Notes under the pieces: model-generated
The model's input: the letters and a program-made list of their open reading frames with translations, nothing else
What the model was told of the DNA's origin: nothing
Database searches by the model: none
Part shown: positions 1-5,864 of the stretch, piece by piece
Position numbering within the stretch: position 1 is the stretch's first letter
How the letters are laid out: the number at the start of each line of letters is the position of its first letter
Position numbers and translations under genes: made by a program
IMG/VR virus record: IMGVR_UViG_3300022200_005297
Coordinates: 1 to 20,877 of that record
Strand: one strand, 5' to 3'
Length of the DNA stretch: 20,877 nt
Source of the DNA: a virus

Positions 1-87
1 GCCCCCTACTCCACCCACATTGTAAAAACCACAGCCGGCGGCAGCAGCGACCCGCTCCGCGCTGTCGGTATGCGACGCACCATCTGA
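1..87 (+). CDS. C-terminal fragment of an upstream gene, likely virion protein
   Basis: The frame is open from the first base and ends at the TGA at 85-87, giving 28 residues that end in GMRRTI. The next gene starts 15 bp later on the same strand with its own ribosome-binding site, so this is the tail of the preceding gene in the late operon. In T7-type phages the portal and other head genes lie upstream of the scaffold, so a head or connector protein is possible. The fragment is too short to identify, and the product is unknown. Confidence 0.6.
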   Translation, partial: APYSTHIVKTTAGGSSDPLRAVGMRRTI

Positions 88-102
88 ATCAAGGAACTTA
101 TC

Positions 103-534
103 ATGGCAGACAGCTTTTTCTACAAATCTCTCAGCAACGTGAACTTCTCGAACTGGGCCTCACTCGACGTGAGGGCTGCGCTGCTGATGACCAACACCAC
201 CGGCGATACGGACGTGGACGCAGAGTTCATCGACGATATCACCACGCTCGACGAGTTCGACGGCAGCGGCTACTCCCGTCAAGCACTCGATTCCGAAGCG
301 TTGAATGTCGATGCCGCGAACAACCGTGTCGAACTCGATGCGGCTGATGAGGTGTTCTCCACACTCGGCAACGGCACACGCCAGATCGCGGGGATTCTGC
401 TCTATATTCACGTCACCGACGACACCGACAGTCCGGTTGTCGCATGGATTGACTCCGGCGGCTTCCCCCTCGACCCTGACGGTGGCGACCTCACGATCAC
501 GTGGAACGCCGAAGGTATTTTGCAAGGCTCGTAA
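103..534 (+). CDS. Putative virion (head-region) protein, 143 aa
   Basis: The start ATG at 103 has AAGGA at 91-95, seven bases upstream. The 143-residue product is acidic and soluble, with no signal peptide or membrane segment. The middle (about residues 65-115) has alternating hydrophobic residues followed by a VTDDTDSPVVAWID stretch. I recognise this pattern from small proteins of unknown function encoded near phage capsid genes, where it looks like a beta-sandwich. Its place upstream of the scaffold fits a decoration, head-fibre or other virion-associated protein. The role is inferred from position and general resemblance only. The gap to the next gene is 18 bp. Confidence 0.7.
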   Translation: MADSFFYKSLSNVNFSNWASLDVRAALLMTNTTGDTDVDAEFIDDITTLDEFDGSGYSRQALDSEALNVDAANNRVELDAADEVFSTLGNGTRQIAGILLYIHVTDDTDSPVVAWIDSGGFPLDPDGGDLTITWNAEGILQGS

Positions 535-552
535 GCCGAAAGGCGGCGGGCA

Positions 553-2031
553 ATGCCTGATACAGGGTGGCTTTCGTTTGCTACATTTACATCGCAGTTG
601 TCTGGGTTGGCGTGGAGCAACCCATCTTACGCGCAAAGTGATGATGGGAATTATTCGAGCGCGGGTACTCTTACGACGATCGGACAAGGGACACAACGGC
701 TTTACGGTCGCAATGTTGGTTCGCCATCTATACCATCAAACGCGGTGGTTGTTGGTATTGAGGTTCGGATCGAAAGATATGCCTCTGCCGCAAACTTGTT
801 ATACCACAGGGTTCAGGTGATGGATGGGGGTGGAACGCCGCAAGGCGACTTGAAAACCATAAATGATACGTGGTCAACATCCGTAGAAACCAAGATATTT
901 GGAAGTAGTACGGATGACTGGAATGCCGGGTTTGACGGAAGTGATGTGCTAGGGTCGCTTTTTGGTATTAGAACCTATGTAACAAATCCGCTAACCCAAA
1001 ACACAGACGTGTATATTGATTACGCGGAAATCAAGGTTTATTACGAGTATTTCTCTCCAGAGCCGTCAACTGTCGCCTTTGCCTTCACGCCAGTCAGCCC
1101 GGCAATATCTGTGGACAAAGCAGTATCGCCAAATGGGATTTCATTCTCCATATCCCCACAATCGCCGTCGATTACCGTTGGAACCACCGTCACGCCAGCC
1201 GCCATTTCGTTCGGGTTCTCTCCAACCACGCCAACAGTCGAGATTGATTATTCAATAACCCCGACAGCGACACCGTTTGGATTTTCTCTTGCGGCCCCAA
1301 CCGCCACAGTAGATAAATCTGTTTCAACCGACCCTGTTACATTCGGCTTCGCCATCGCATCGCCAACCGCCACGCCGCACAAGACTGTAACGCCGTCGCC
1401 CGCGGCGTTTGCTTTCACGGTGAACACGCCGGGAGTAACCTCTGGCGGGAACGTGGCACCAAGCCCAACAACCTTTTCAATTTCTGTCGCTTCGCCAGGG
1501 GTTTCGGTGGATAAGGGTGTTTCCCCATCCCCCCTCGCCCTTGGCATTTCAATTCCGACACCATCTGTCAGTGTGGGTAAATCGCCCGATCCATCCACGC
1601 TACCATTCACCATGACGCCGGTTGCCCCCGGTATTTCAGTGGATAAAACCGTTTCCCCACTCCCCGTAGGCTTCGCCTTCACAGTGATGAATCCGGCGAT
1701 TACTATCGGCCCCACCGTCGATGCCGGACGCCACATCGACACCATAATCGACCTCGACTACACAATGAGGCCAACGGTTCTTGAGGGCGGGTCGGCGATC
1801 ACGACATACTTGTGGGAAGTGGTGAGTGAGCCGATGGGCGCGACCGTGACATTCAGCGCCACCAGTGTAGAAGCACCAACCGTCAGCTTTGATACCGTAG
1901 GCGATTACACCCTCCGCCTCACCGTGACGGATGCGAACGGGAATGACGGCGACGACACTGTGACAGCGACGGTTTATCTGTCCCTCGGCGGTGATCCGCT
2001 ATACCGTTCACTACCAAGGAAGTTTGTATGA
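553..2031 (+). CDS. Modular surface/adhesin-like protein with ten 22-residue repeats and a PKD-like domain
   Basis: This 492-residue protein has three parts. Residues 1-170 form a beta-rich domain with a W-x-NPSYA start, the pattern IPSNA followed by GIEVRIER, and an end in VYIDYAEIKVYY. That domain type recurs in phage and environmental extracellular proteins. Residues 172-389 are ten tandem repeats of 22 residues. Residues 390-480 resemble a PKD/Ig-like domain (YLWEV, VSFDTVGDYTLRLTVTDANG). There is no signal peptide, so it is probably assembled into the particle as a head fibre, decoration or glycan-binding appendage. The start ATG has AAGG at 540-543. The stop overlaps the sulfotransferase start as ATGA, so the two are likely translated together. 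Part of the N-domain is much more A/T-rich than neighbouring genes, suggesting acquisition. A role in host attachment is inference. Confidence 0.75.
   Translation: MPDTGWLSFATFTSQLSGLAWSNPSYAQSDDGNYSSAGTLTTIGQGTQRLYGRNVGSPSIPSNAVVVGIEVRIERYASAANLLYHRVQVMDGGGTPQGDLKTINDTWSTSVETKIFGSSTDDWNAGFDGSDVLGSLFGIRTYVTNPLTQNTDVYIDYAEIKVYYEYFSPEPSTVAFAFTPVSPAISVDKAVSPNGISFSISPQSPSITVGTTVTPAAISFGFSPTTPTVEIDYSITPTATPFGFSLAAPTATVDKSVSTDPVTFGFAIASPTATPHKTVTPSPAAFAFTVNTPGVTSGGNVAPSPTTFSISVASPGVSVDKGVSPSPLALGISIPTPSVSVGKSPDPSTLPFTMTPVAPGISVDKTVSPLPVGFAFTVMNPAITIGPTVDAGRHIDTIIDLDYTMRPTVLEGGSAITTYLWEVVSEPMGATVTFSATSVEAPTVSFDTVGDYTLRLTVTDANGNDGDDTVTATVYLSLGGDPLYRSLPRKFV
1066..1725 (+). repeat. Ten tandem 66-bp (22-residue) coding repeats
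   Basis: The units start at 1066, 1132, 1198, 1264, 1330, 1396, 1462, 1528, 1594 and 1660. Every unit up to the last is exactly 66 bp. Shared protein positions are Phe (or Leu/Ile) at 5 and 7, Pro at 12, Val/Ile at 14 and 16, often Asp-Lys at 17-18, Val at 20 and Pro at 22. The DNA of the units has diverged strongly while length and hydrophobic pattern are kept, so selection acts on the protein. The pattern suggests a beta-strand rod or stalk. The repeats are coding, with no spacers, so they are not CRISPR. Confidence 0.9.
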
Positions 2032-2636
2032 TCTGCATACTATCCAGCGGTCGATCTGGAACCACCTACACCTCGAACCTACTCAACGCGCTCGGTGTTG
2101 ACGTGGGGCATGAGAAGGTGGGAGAGCGGGGGATGATCGGGTGCAATTGGTACGAGTTCCTTGACAGACCGAAGTATCGTGGGAAGTTCACGCGCAGGCT
2201 ACACCAGGTCCGCGAACCCATTGCCTGCATCCGTTCCATGCTCACCCTGAAAAACGGGATTTTCAGTCGAATCGAATCGGTGGTGGGCGCTCCGAAGCTG
2301 CACCCGAACGAAGAACTCCGCAAGGTCCATCGTGCCGCATCCGTCTACATGAGGTTTAACCACCTGATGGCGAGCAAAGCGTCGTGGACCTACCGCGTCG
2401 AGGACTTGAAGTTCGGGAGTGCGGTGTATGACAACCTGTGCAACATATTCGATGTTCCACGTGGAACACGCCCCCGCATCCTCAGGTTGCCCCTGAATAT
2501 CAACACAAGGCCCAAGGCAGGCGTGCCGGAGGTTTCGTGGGAAATACTCAAGAAGATTGACGAAAGCCTGTCAGATGGCATAATGAGCATGGCAGAGAGT
2601 TACGGATACACCTACGCAAAACAGGAAATCACATAA
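2028..2636 (+). CDS. Sulfotransferase family protein (PAPS-dependent type)
   Basis: The 202-residue protein carries the three sequence marks of the sulfotransferase fold. A P-loop-like 5'-phosphosulfate loop, SSGRSGTT, lies at residues 6-13. A 3'-phosphate motif has R62, P64 and S70, the Arg-to-Ser spacing of eight seen in the family. A downstream RVED motif (residues 123-126) matches the conserved RYED element. By family knowledge the enzyme would move a sulfuryl group from PAPS to a hydroxyl or amine; the acceptor is unknown. It is somewhat shorter than typical cellular enzymes (about 250-300 aa). The ATG has AAGGA at 2016-2020 and overlaps the upstream stop as ATGA. The stop overlaps the scaffold start by one base. 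It therefore sits inside the head operon, suggesting that it acts late on a cell-envelope glycan or on a virion component. Confidence 0.8.
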   Translation: MICILSSGRSGTTYTSNLLNALGVDVGHEKVGERGMIGCNWYEFLDRPKYRGKFTRRLHQVREPIACIRSMLTLKNGIFSRIESVVGAPKLHPNEELRKVHRAASVYMRFNHLMASKASWTYRVEDLKFGSAVYDNLCNIFDVPRGTRPRILRLPLNINTRPKAGVPEVSWEILKKIDESLSDGIMSMAESYGYTYAKQEIT

Positions 2637-3481
2637 TGAGCGAAGAATCAACGACCGCAGAAGCAACCGAAACCAGCGAATCCACGGAATCTACGGTTTC
2701 AACTACGGAAACCACCGACTGGCGCGACTCACTTCCCGATGACCTGAAAGCCGATCCGTCCTTGGCCTCGATCAAGGATGTGCAGGGGCTTGCAAAGGGC
2801 TATGTTCACGCGCAAAAACTCGTCGGTGCCGACAAGGTTGTGATCCCCGGTCGTGACGCGCCGCAAGAGGAAATCGACGCCTTCTACGCCAAACTCGGTC
2901 GCCCCGAATCAGCCGACAAATACGAGTGGCCAACCGAAAACCTACCGGAAGGTGTGGAAATTGCCGACGCGGACAAGGGTAAGATCGGCGAAATCGCACA
3001 CGACCTCGGCCTCAGCAAGACGCAGGCGGCGAAACTCTACCGCGCCTACGCGCAGCAGATCGCGGACGGTCAAGCATCAATCTCGTCCACGATTGAGCAG
3101 CAGCGGACAGAAGCCGAGCAATCCCTTCGTAAAGAATGGGGTAAGGCGTTCGACCAGAATATCGCCCTTGCTCAATCAGCGGTGAAGGAGTTTGGCGGCG
3201 ATGAGCTTTTACAGGCTCTTGATGGCGCGGGCCTCTCCAATCACCCTGCCGTCGTGAAGGCAATGGCGAAGATCGGTCGCGCAATCTCCGAAGATGAGGT
3301 TATCGGGGGCGGCAAAAAGCAGAGTTTCGACAAGTCGCCGGCGGAGGCGCAGGCGGAATTGGCCAATCTCGGCATGGATGCGGAGTTCACAAAGGCGCTC
3401 ACCCAAGACAACCACCCCGGCCATGCAGCAGCCGTGAAACGACGCCAAGCACTCTACGAGCAGGCTTATCCTGAAAACTAG
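2636..3481 (+). CDS. Capsid assembly scaffolding protein, T7 gp9-like
   Basis: The 281-residue acidic protein begins with a low-complexity Ser/Thr/Glu tail (residues 1-26). It then shows the motif order common to phage scaffolds of this group: DWRDSLPDDLKADPSL, a lysine-containing KGYVHAQKLVGA helix, an IPGRDA loop, and FYAKLGRPESADKYEW near residues 83-98. The rest is helical and charged, as expected for a scaffold that fills the procapsid and is later released. AGGA at 2623-2626 serves the ATG. It lies directly upstream of the major capsid gene, the usual place. The C-terminal segment, rich in basic residues and ending near QALYEQAYPEN, may be the capsid-binding helix; this last point is inference. 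Confidence 0.88.
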   Translation: MSEESTTAEATETSESTESTVSTTETTDWRDSLPDDLKADPSLASIKDVQGLAKGYVHAQKLVGADKVVIPGRDAPQEEIDAFYAKLGRPESADKYEWPTENLPEGVEIADADKGKIGEIAHDLGLSKTQAAKLYRAYAQQIADGQASISSTIEQQRTEAEQSLRKEWGKAFDQNIALAQSAVKEFGGDELLQALDGAGLSNHPAVVKAMAKIGRAISEDEVIGGGKKQSFDKSPAEAQAELANLGMDAEFTKALTQDNHPGHAAAVKRRQALYEQAYPEN

Positions 3482-3484
3482 CGC

Positions 3485-3514
3485 TTGACTTTGAGATTTA
3501 GTGTCAGTTATAGT
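3485..3514 (+). promoter_or_regulatory. Sigma70-like promoter for the major capsid gene
   Basis: TTGACT (3485-3490) matches five of six bases of the -35 consensus, and TATAGT (3509-3514) matches five of six of the -10 box. The spacer is 18 bp. It begins immediately after the scaffold stop codon and points at the capsid gene. Transcription would start near 3521, giving a leader of about 145 nt. The position corresponds to the phi10 promoter of T7, but the sequence resembles a host RNA polymerase promoter. Confidence 0.55.
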
Positions 3515-3520
3515 GGTGGC

Positions 3521-3665
3521 GGCGGATAACCTTCGGGCCTGCCTGACCACGCGAAAGGGCGTCACCGACCGGGTGTAAAACGACAGGAAGTGTCCACATC
3601 GTTTGTGTGGGTAGCCCTTCCGAAGCATACGGAATCCCCCGTTGTTTCGTGAAAGGAAACTCACA
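3521..3665 (+). promoter_or_regulatory. Structured 5' leader of the major capsid mRNA
   Basis: This is the longest non-coding stretch in the window. Several short hairpins can be read: a CC-TTCG-GG tetraloop near 3530-3538, CCACA at 3594-3598 with TGTGG at 3606-3610, and TTCCG at 3618-3622 with CGGAA at 3630-3634. The ribosome-binding site AAAGGA (3652-3657) follows in an unpaired region. Such a leader could stabilise the capsid mRNA or help regulate its translation. I do not recognise a known RNA family. Confidence 0.4.
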
Positions 3666-4559
3666 GTGTCTTTTGAAATTACCACAGCCTTCGTCGAGCA
3701 GTTCAAATCTGCCGTTGACCTCAAACTCCAAGCTGGCGGTTCCAAAATCCGCCCCTACGTGATGGAAGAATCCGTCACCGGCGATACCGCATGGTTTGAA
3801 CAGATCGGTGCTACCGAAGTTCAAGACGTTGCGAGCCGTCACGGCGACTCCCCCCTCGTCAGTACGCCGCATGACCGCAGGAAATGCGTGTTGCAGGACA
3901 AGGAGTGGGGCGACATGATCGACAAACTCGACCGTGTTCGCACCCTCATCGACCCGACCAACCCCTACGTCACCAACGCACGCATGGCTTTCGGTCGGTC
4001 ACTCGACAGCATCATCCTCACCGCCATGAATGGCACGGCCTACTCCGGCCACACCGGGGCAACGGCCAACACCCTCGCCACGGCCAACAAGGTTGCCATC
4101 AACTACGTTGAAACCGGCTCGGCTGCGAACAGCGGCCTCACGGTCGGCAAACTTCGTCGCGCCAAGGCGATCATGGACGATGATGAAGTGCCGGAAGATG
4201 ACGGCAACCGCCACATCGCGGTCACCGCAACCCAACTCCACGATCTGTTGCAAGACCCCGAAGTCACAAGCTCGGACTACAACACGGTCAAAGCCTTGGT
4301 CAATGGTGAAATCAACCAATACCTCGGCTTCAACTTCCACCGGATTTCGTCCGGCATCCTGCCCGCATCAAGCACGACCCGTCAATGCCTCGCATGGCAT
4401 CGTAACGGCGTGAAGTTGGGCGTCGGCATGGATGTTACCGCCCGCGTCGCGGAACGCGCCGACAAGCGCTTTTCGTGGTACGCCTACCTCTGCATGTCGT
4501 TCGGCGCTGTCCGACTGCAAGAGGAATACGTCGTCCAAATCAGTTGCGATGAGTCGTAA
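3666..4559 (+). CDS. Major capsid protein
   Basis: I chose the GTG at 3666 because AAAGGA lies eight bases upstream. An upstream in-frame TTG at 3642 would add eight residues but has no ribosome-binding site. The product is 297 residues without signal or membrane segments. It reads like the capsid family of T7-like and related podoviruses. The N-terminus is helical, and the middle includes RTLIDPTNPYV and MAFGRSLDSIIL. The C-terminus has RVAERADKRFSWYAY and GAVRLQEEYVVQI, the segment typical of the end of these capsid proteins. The HK97 fold is inferred from family knowledge. It follows the scaffold and has its own promoter and a terminator after the next gene, which suits a very abundant protein. 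No frameshift signal for a longer minor form is visible near the stop. Confidence 0.88.
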   Translation: MSFEITTAFVEQFKSAVDLKLQAGGSKIRPYVMEESVTGDTAWFEQIGATEVQDVASRHGDSPLVSTPHDRRKCVLQDKEWGDMIDKLDRVRTLIDPTNPYVTNARMAFGRSLDSIILTAMNGTAYSGHTGATANTLATANKVAINYVETGSAANSGLTVGKLRRAKAIMDDDEVPEDDGNRHIAVTATQLHDLLQDPEVTSSDYNTVKALVNGEINQYLGFNFHRISSGILPASSTTRQCLAWHRNGVKLGVGMDVTARVAERADKRFSWYAYLCMSFGAVRLQEEYVVQISCDES

Positions 4560-4627
4560 GACCCGTTCGACTGAACCCCGCTTACTCGTATGAGGCACAT
4601 TAACCCCGTTCAGAAAGGCAATCCCCA

Positions 4628-5143
4628 ATGGGAACCACTTACTCAGACACAGTGACCAACTTGGTCGCCAACCCGCCCGTACCGAACTCTGTTTCCGTCC
4701 AAGGCGGGCGCGTCCGAACGGTCAAAAGCACCATCGCGCTCGGCACAGGCGACATTGACGATGACGATATCATCGTGATGGCTCGTGTCCCGTCGAACGC
4801 CGTCATCCAGAGCATCAGGCTCTTTAACGACGACCTCGACGCACACACCACGCCGACGTTGGTCGCCGACGTGGGCCTCTATAAGCCCGATGGTACGGTC
4901 GCAGACCGCGATTGCTATGCGTCGCTCATCACCACGTTGCAGTCGGCCAACACCGCCGGCGTCGAACTCATGTTCGAGGCTCGCAACATCAACGAAGTCG
5001 CTAACAAGGTGTGGCAAGACGGCGACGCCGTTCTCACCACCGATCCGGGCGGCTTGCTCGACATCGCAATCACGATCGAGACTGTCGCTGCAACCGCGGC
5101 AGCAGGCGATGTGACCATGATCGTTGAATACACGGTCGATTGA
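4628..5143 (+). CDS. Putative head decoration/minor structural protein, 171 aa
   Basis: The ATG has AAAGG at 4614-4618. The 171-residue protein has the pattern of a small family often found immediately after phage capsid genes: an N-terminal tail with NSVSVQGGRVRTVKSTI, then IIVMARVPSNAVIQSIRLF, a central TLVADVGLYKPDG, and a final beta strand DVTMIVEYTVD. It has no membrane segment and is acidic. It is the last gene before the terminator at 5177-5214, so it shares the strong capsid transcription unit and is probably needed in many copies. A decoration or stabilising role is inferred from position; no member with known function is recognised. Confidence 0.7.
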   Translation: MGTTYSDTVTNLVANPPVPNSVSVQGGRVRTVKSTIALGTGDIDDDDIIVMARVPSNAVIQSIRLFNDDLDAHTTPTLVADVGLYKPDGTVADRDCYASLITTLQSANTAGVELMFEARNINEVANKVWQDGDAVLTTDPGGLLDIAITIETVAATAAAGDVTMIVEYTVD

Positions 5144-5149
5144 TCCAGC

Positions 5150-5181
5150 GGGTCGAAAGATTCCTGTTTTCTGCTCGACCC
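5150..5181 (+). promoter_or_regulatory. Alternative hairpin overlapping the terminator (possible attenuator)
   Basis: GGGTCGA at 5150-5156 is perfectly complementary to TCGACCC at 5175-5181, with an 18-nt loop. The right arm uses the first five bases of the terminator stem (5177-5181), so the two structures compete. The arrangement resembles an antiterminator, but the terminator stem is much stronger, so any effect would be partial. Confidence 0.3.
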
Positions 5182-5214
5182 CCGGCCTGTTAAATGGTCG
5201 GGGGTCTTTTTTTT
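5177..5214 (+). terminator. Strong rho-independent terminator between head and tail genes
   Basis: An 11-bp stem pairs 5177-5187 with 5196-5206 (one G-T pair) around an 8-nt loop, followed by eight T residues (5207-5214). It lies between the last head gene and tail tubular protein A, the position of the Tphi terminator in T7. It would cap the capsid message and reduce downstream transcription. Confidence 0.9.
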
Positions 5215-5256
5215 GCTCCTCATGCGTTATACTCTTATCAAGATTGGAGGCGGCAC

Positions 5257-5862
5257 ATGGCGTCCAGTGAAGTCGATATTGCAAATGCGGCCTTGATTAT
5301 GGTTGGTGAGTCCACAATCGCCTCCTTGACGGACGAAACCAAGTCTGCCAGGGTGTGCAACCACCGCTACGCCTCCGTCCGCGACGCCATTCTCCGCCGC
5401 CACCCTTGGAACTGCGCTACGAAGCGGGTTGACCTTGGCGCAGTTTTGGCCGGAACGGACGTACCTGCTTTCGGCTACACCTACGCTTACCAACTCCCTG
5501 CTGATTTCCTCCGCGTGGTGCAACTTCAAGAGTTGGACGAGCCGTACAAGGTCGAGGGGCGCAAGTTCCTGACGAATGTGAACCCGGCGAAGATCATTTA
5601 CATCTACAAAATCACCGACGTATCTGCTATGGATTCGCTTCTCACAGAGGCGATTTCGGCTCAACTCGCGTCGGAGATTGCCAAATCCATCGGCGGTAGT
5701 GAGACAATGGCAAGAGCAATGGCTGAAATGGCCAACGAGAAGATTCAGGAGGCGCAGTACGCCGACTCCCGCGAATCAGGTATCGACCAGATCACAAGCA
5801 GCACGTGGCTCGATGCACGACATGGCCAAGACTCGAACTATCGAGCAATCTCTGAGGTTTAA
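5257..5862 (+). CDS. Tail tubular protein A, T7 gp11-like head-tail adaptor
   Basis: The ATG at 5257 is chosen because GGAGG lies at 5246-5250. The longer frame beginning at 5194 would start inside the terminator hairpin. The product is 201 residues. It has the family layout: VDIANAALIMVGE near the start, SARVCNHRYASVRDAILRRHPWNCA (residues about 28-52), then AYQLPADFLRVVQL, a short KVEGRKFLTN strand, IIYIYKITD, and a C-terminal helical part with SQLAS-like and MANEKIQEAQYADSRESG segments. By analogy with T7 gp11 it forms the ring that joins the portal to the tail nozzle. It is the first gene after the terminator and is followed two bases later by tail tubular protein B. Confidence 0.88.
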   Translation: MASSEVDIANAALIMVGESTIASLTDETKSARVCNHRYASVRDAILRRHPWNCATKRVDLGAVLAGTDVPAFGYTYAYQLPADFLRVVQLQELDEPYKVEGRKFLTNVNPAKIIYIYKITDVSAMDSLLTEAISAQLASEIAKSIGGSETMARAMAEMANEKIQEAQYADSRESGIDQITSSTWLDARHGQDSNYRAISEV

Positions 5863-5864
5863 CC

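Noticed and set aside
160-696. Minus-strand frame of 178 codons at the left end
   Set aside because: It crosses two well-supported plus-strand genes with their own ribosome-binding sites and shows no domain.
1066-1725. Tandem 66-bp repeats as a possible CRISPR array
   Set aside because: The units are contiguous, diverged at the DNA level and coding, with no repeat-spacer alternation.
3642-3665. Upstream TTG extension of the major capsid gene
   Set aside because: It has no ribosome-binding site and would cover the AAAGGA site that fits the GTG at 3666.
5228-5233. TATACT as a -10 box for the tail operon
   Set aside because: No acceptable -35 lies 16-18 bp upstream; the region is the T tract of the terminator.
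5194-5256. Upstream ATG extension of tail tubular protein A
   Set aside because: The ATG lies in the loop of the terminator hairpin, and GGAGG at 5246-5250 fits the ATG at 5257 where family similarity begins.
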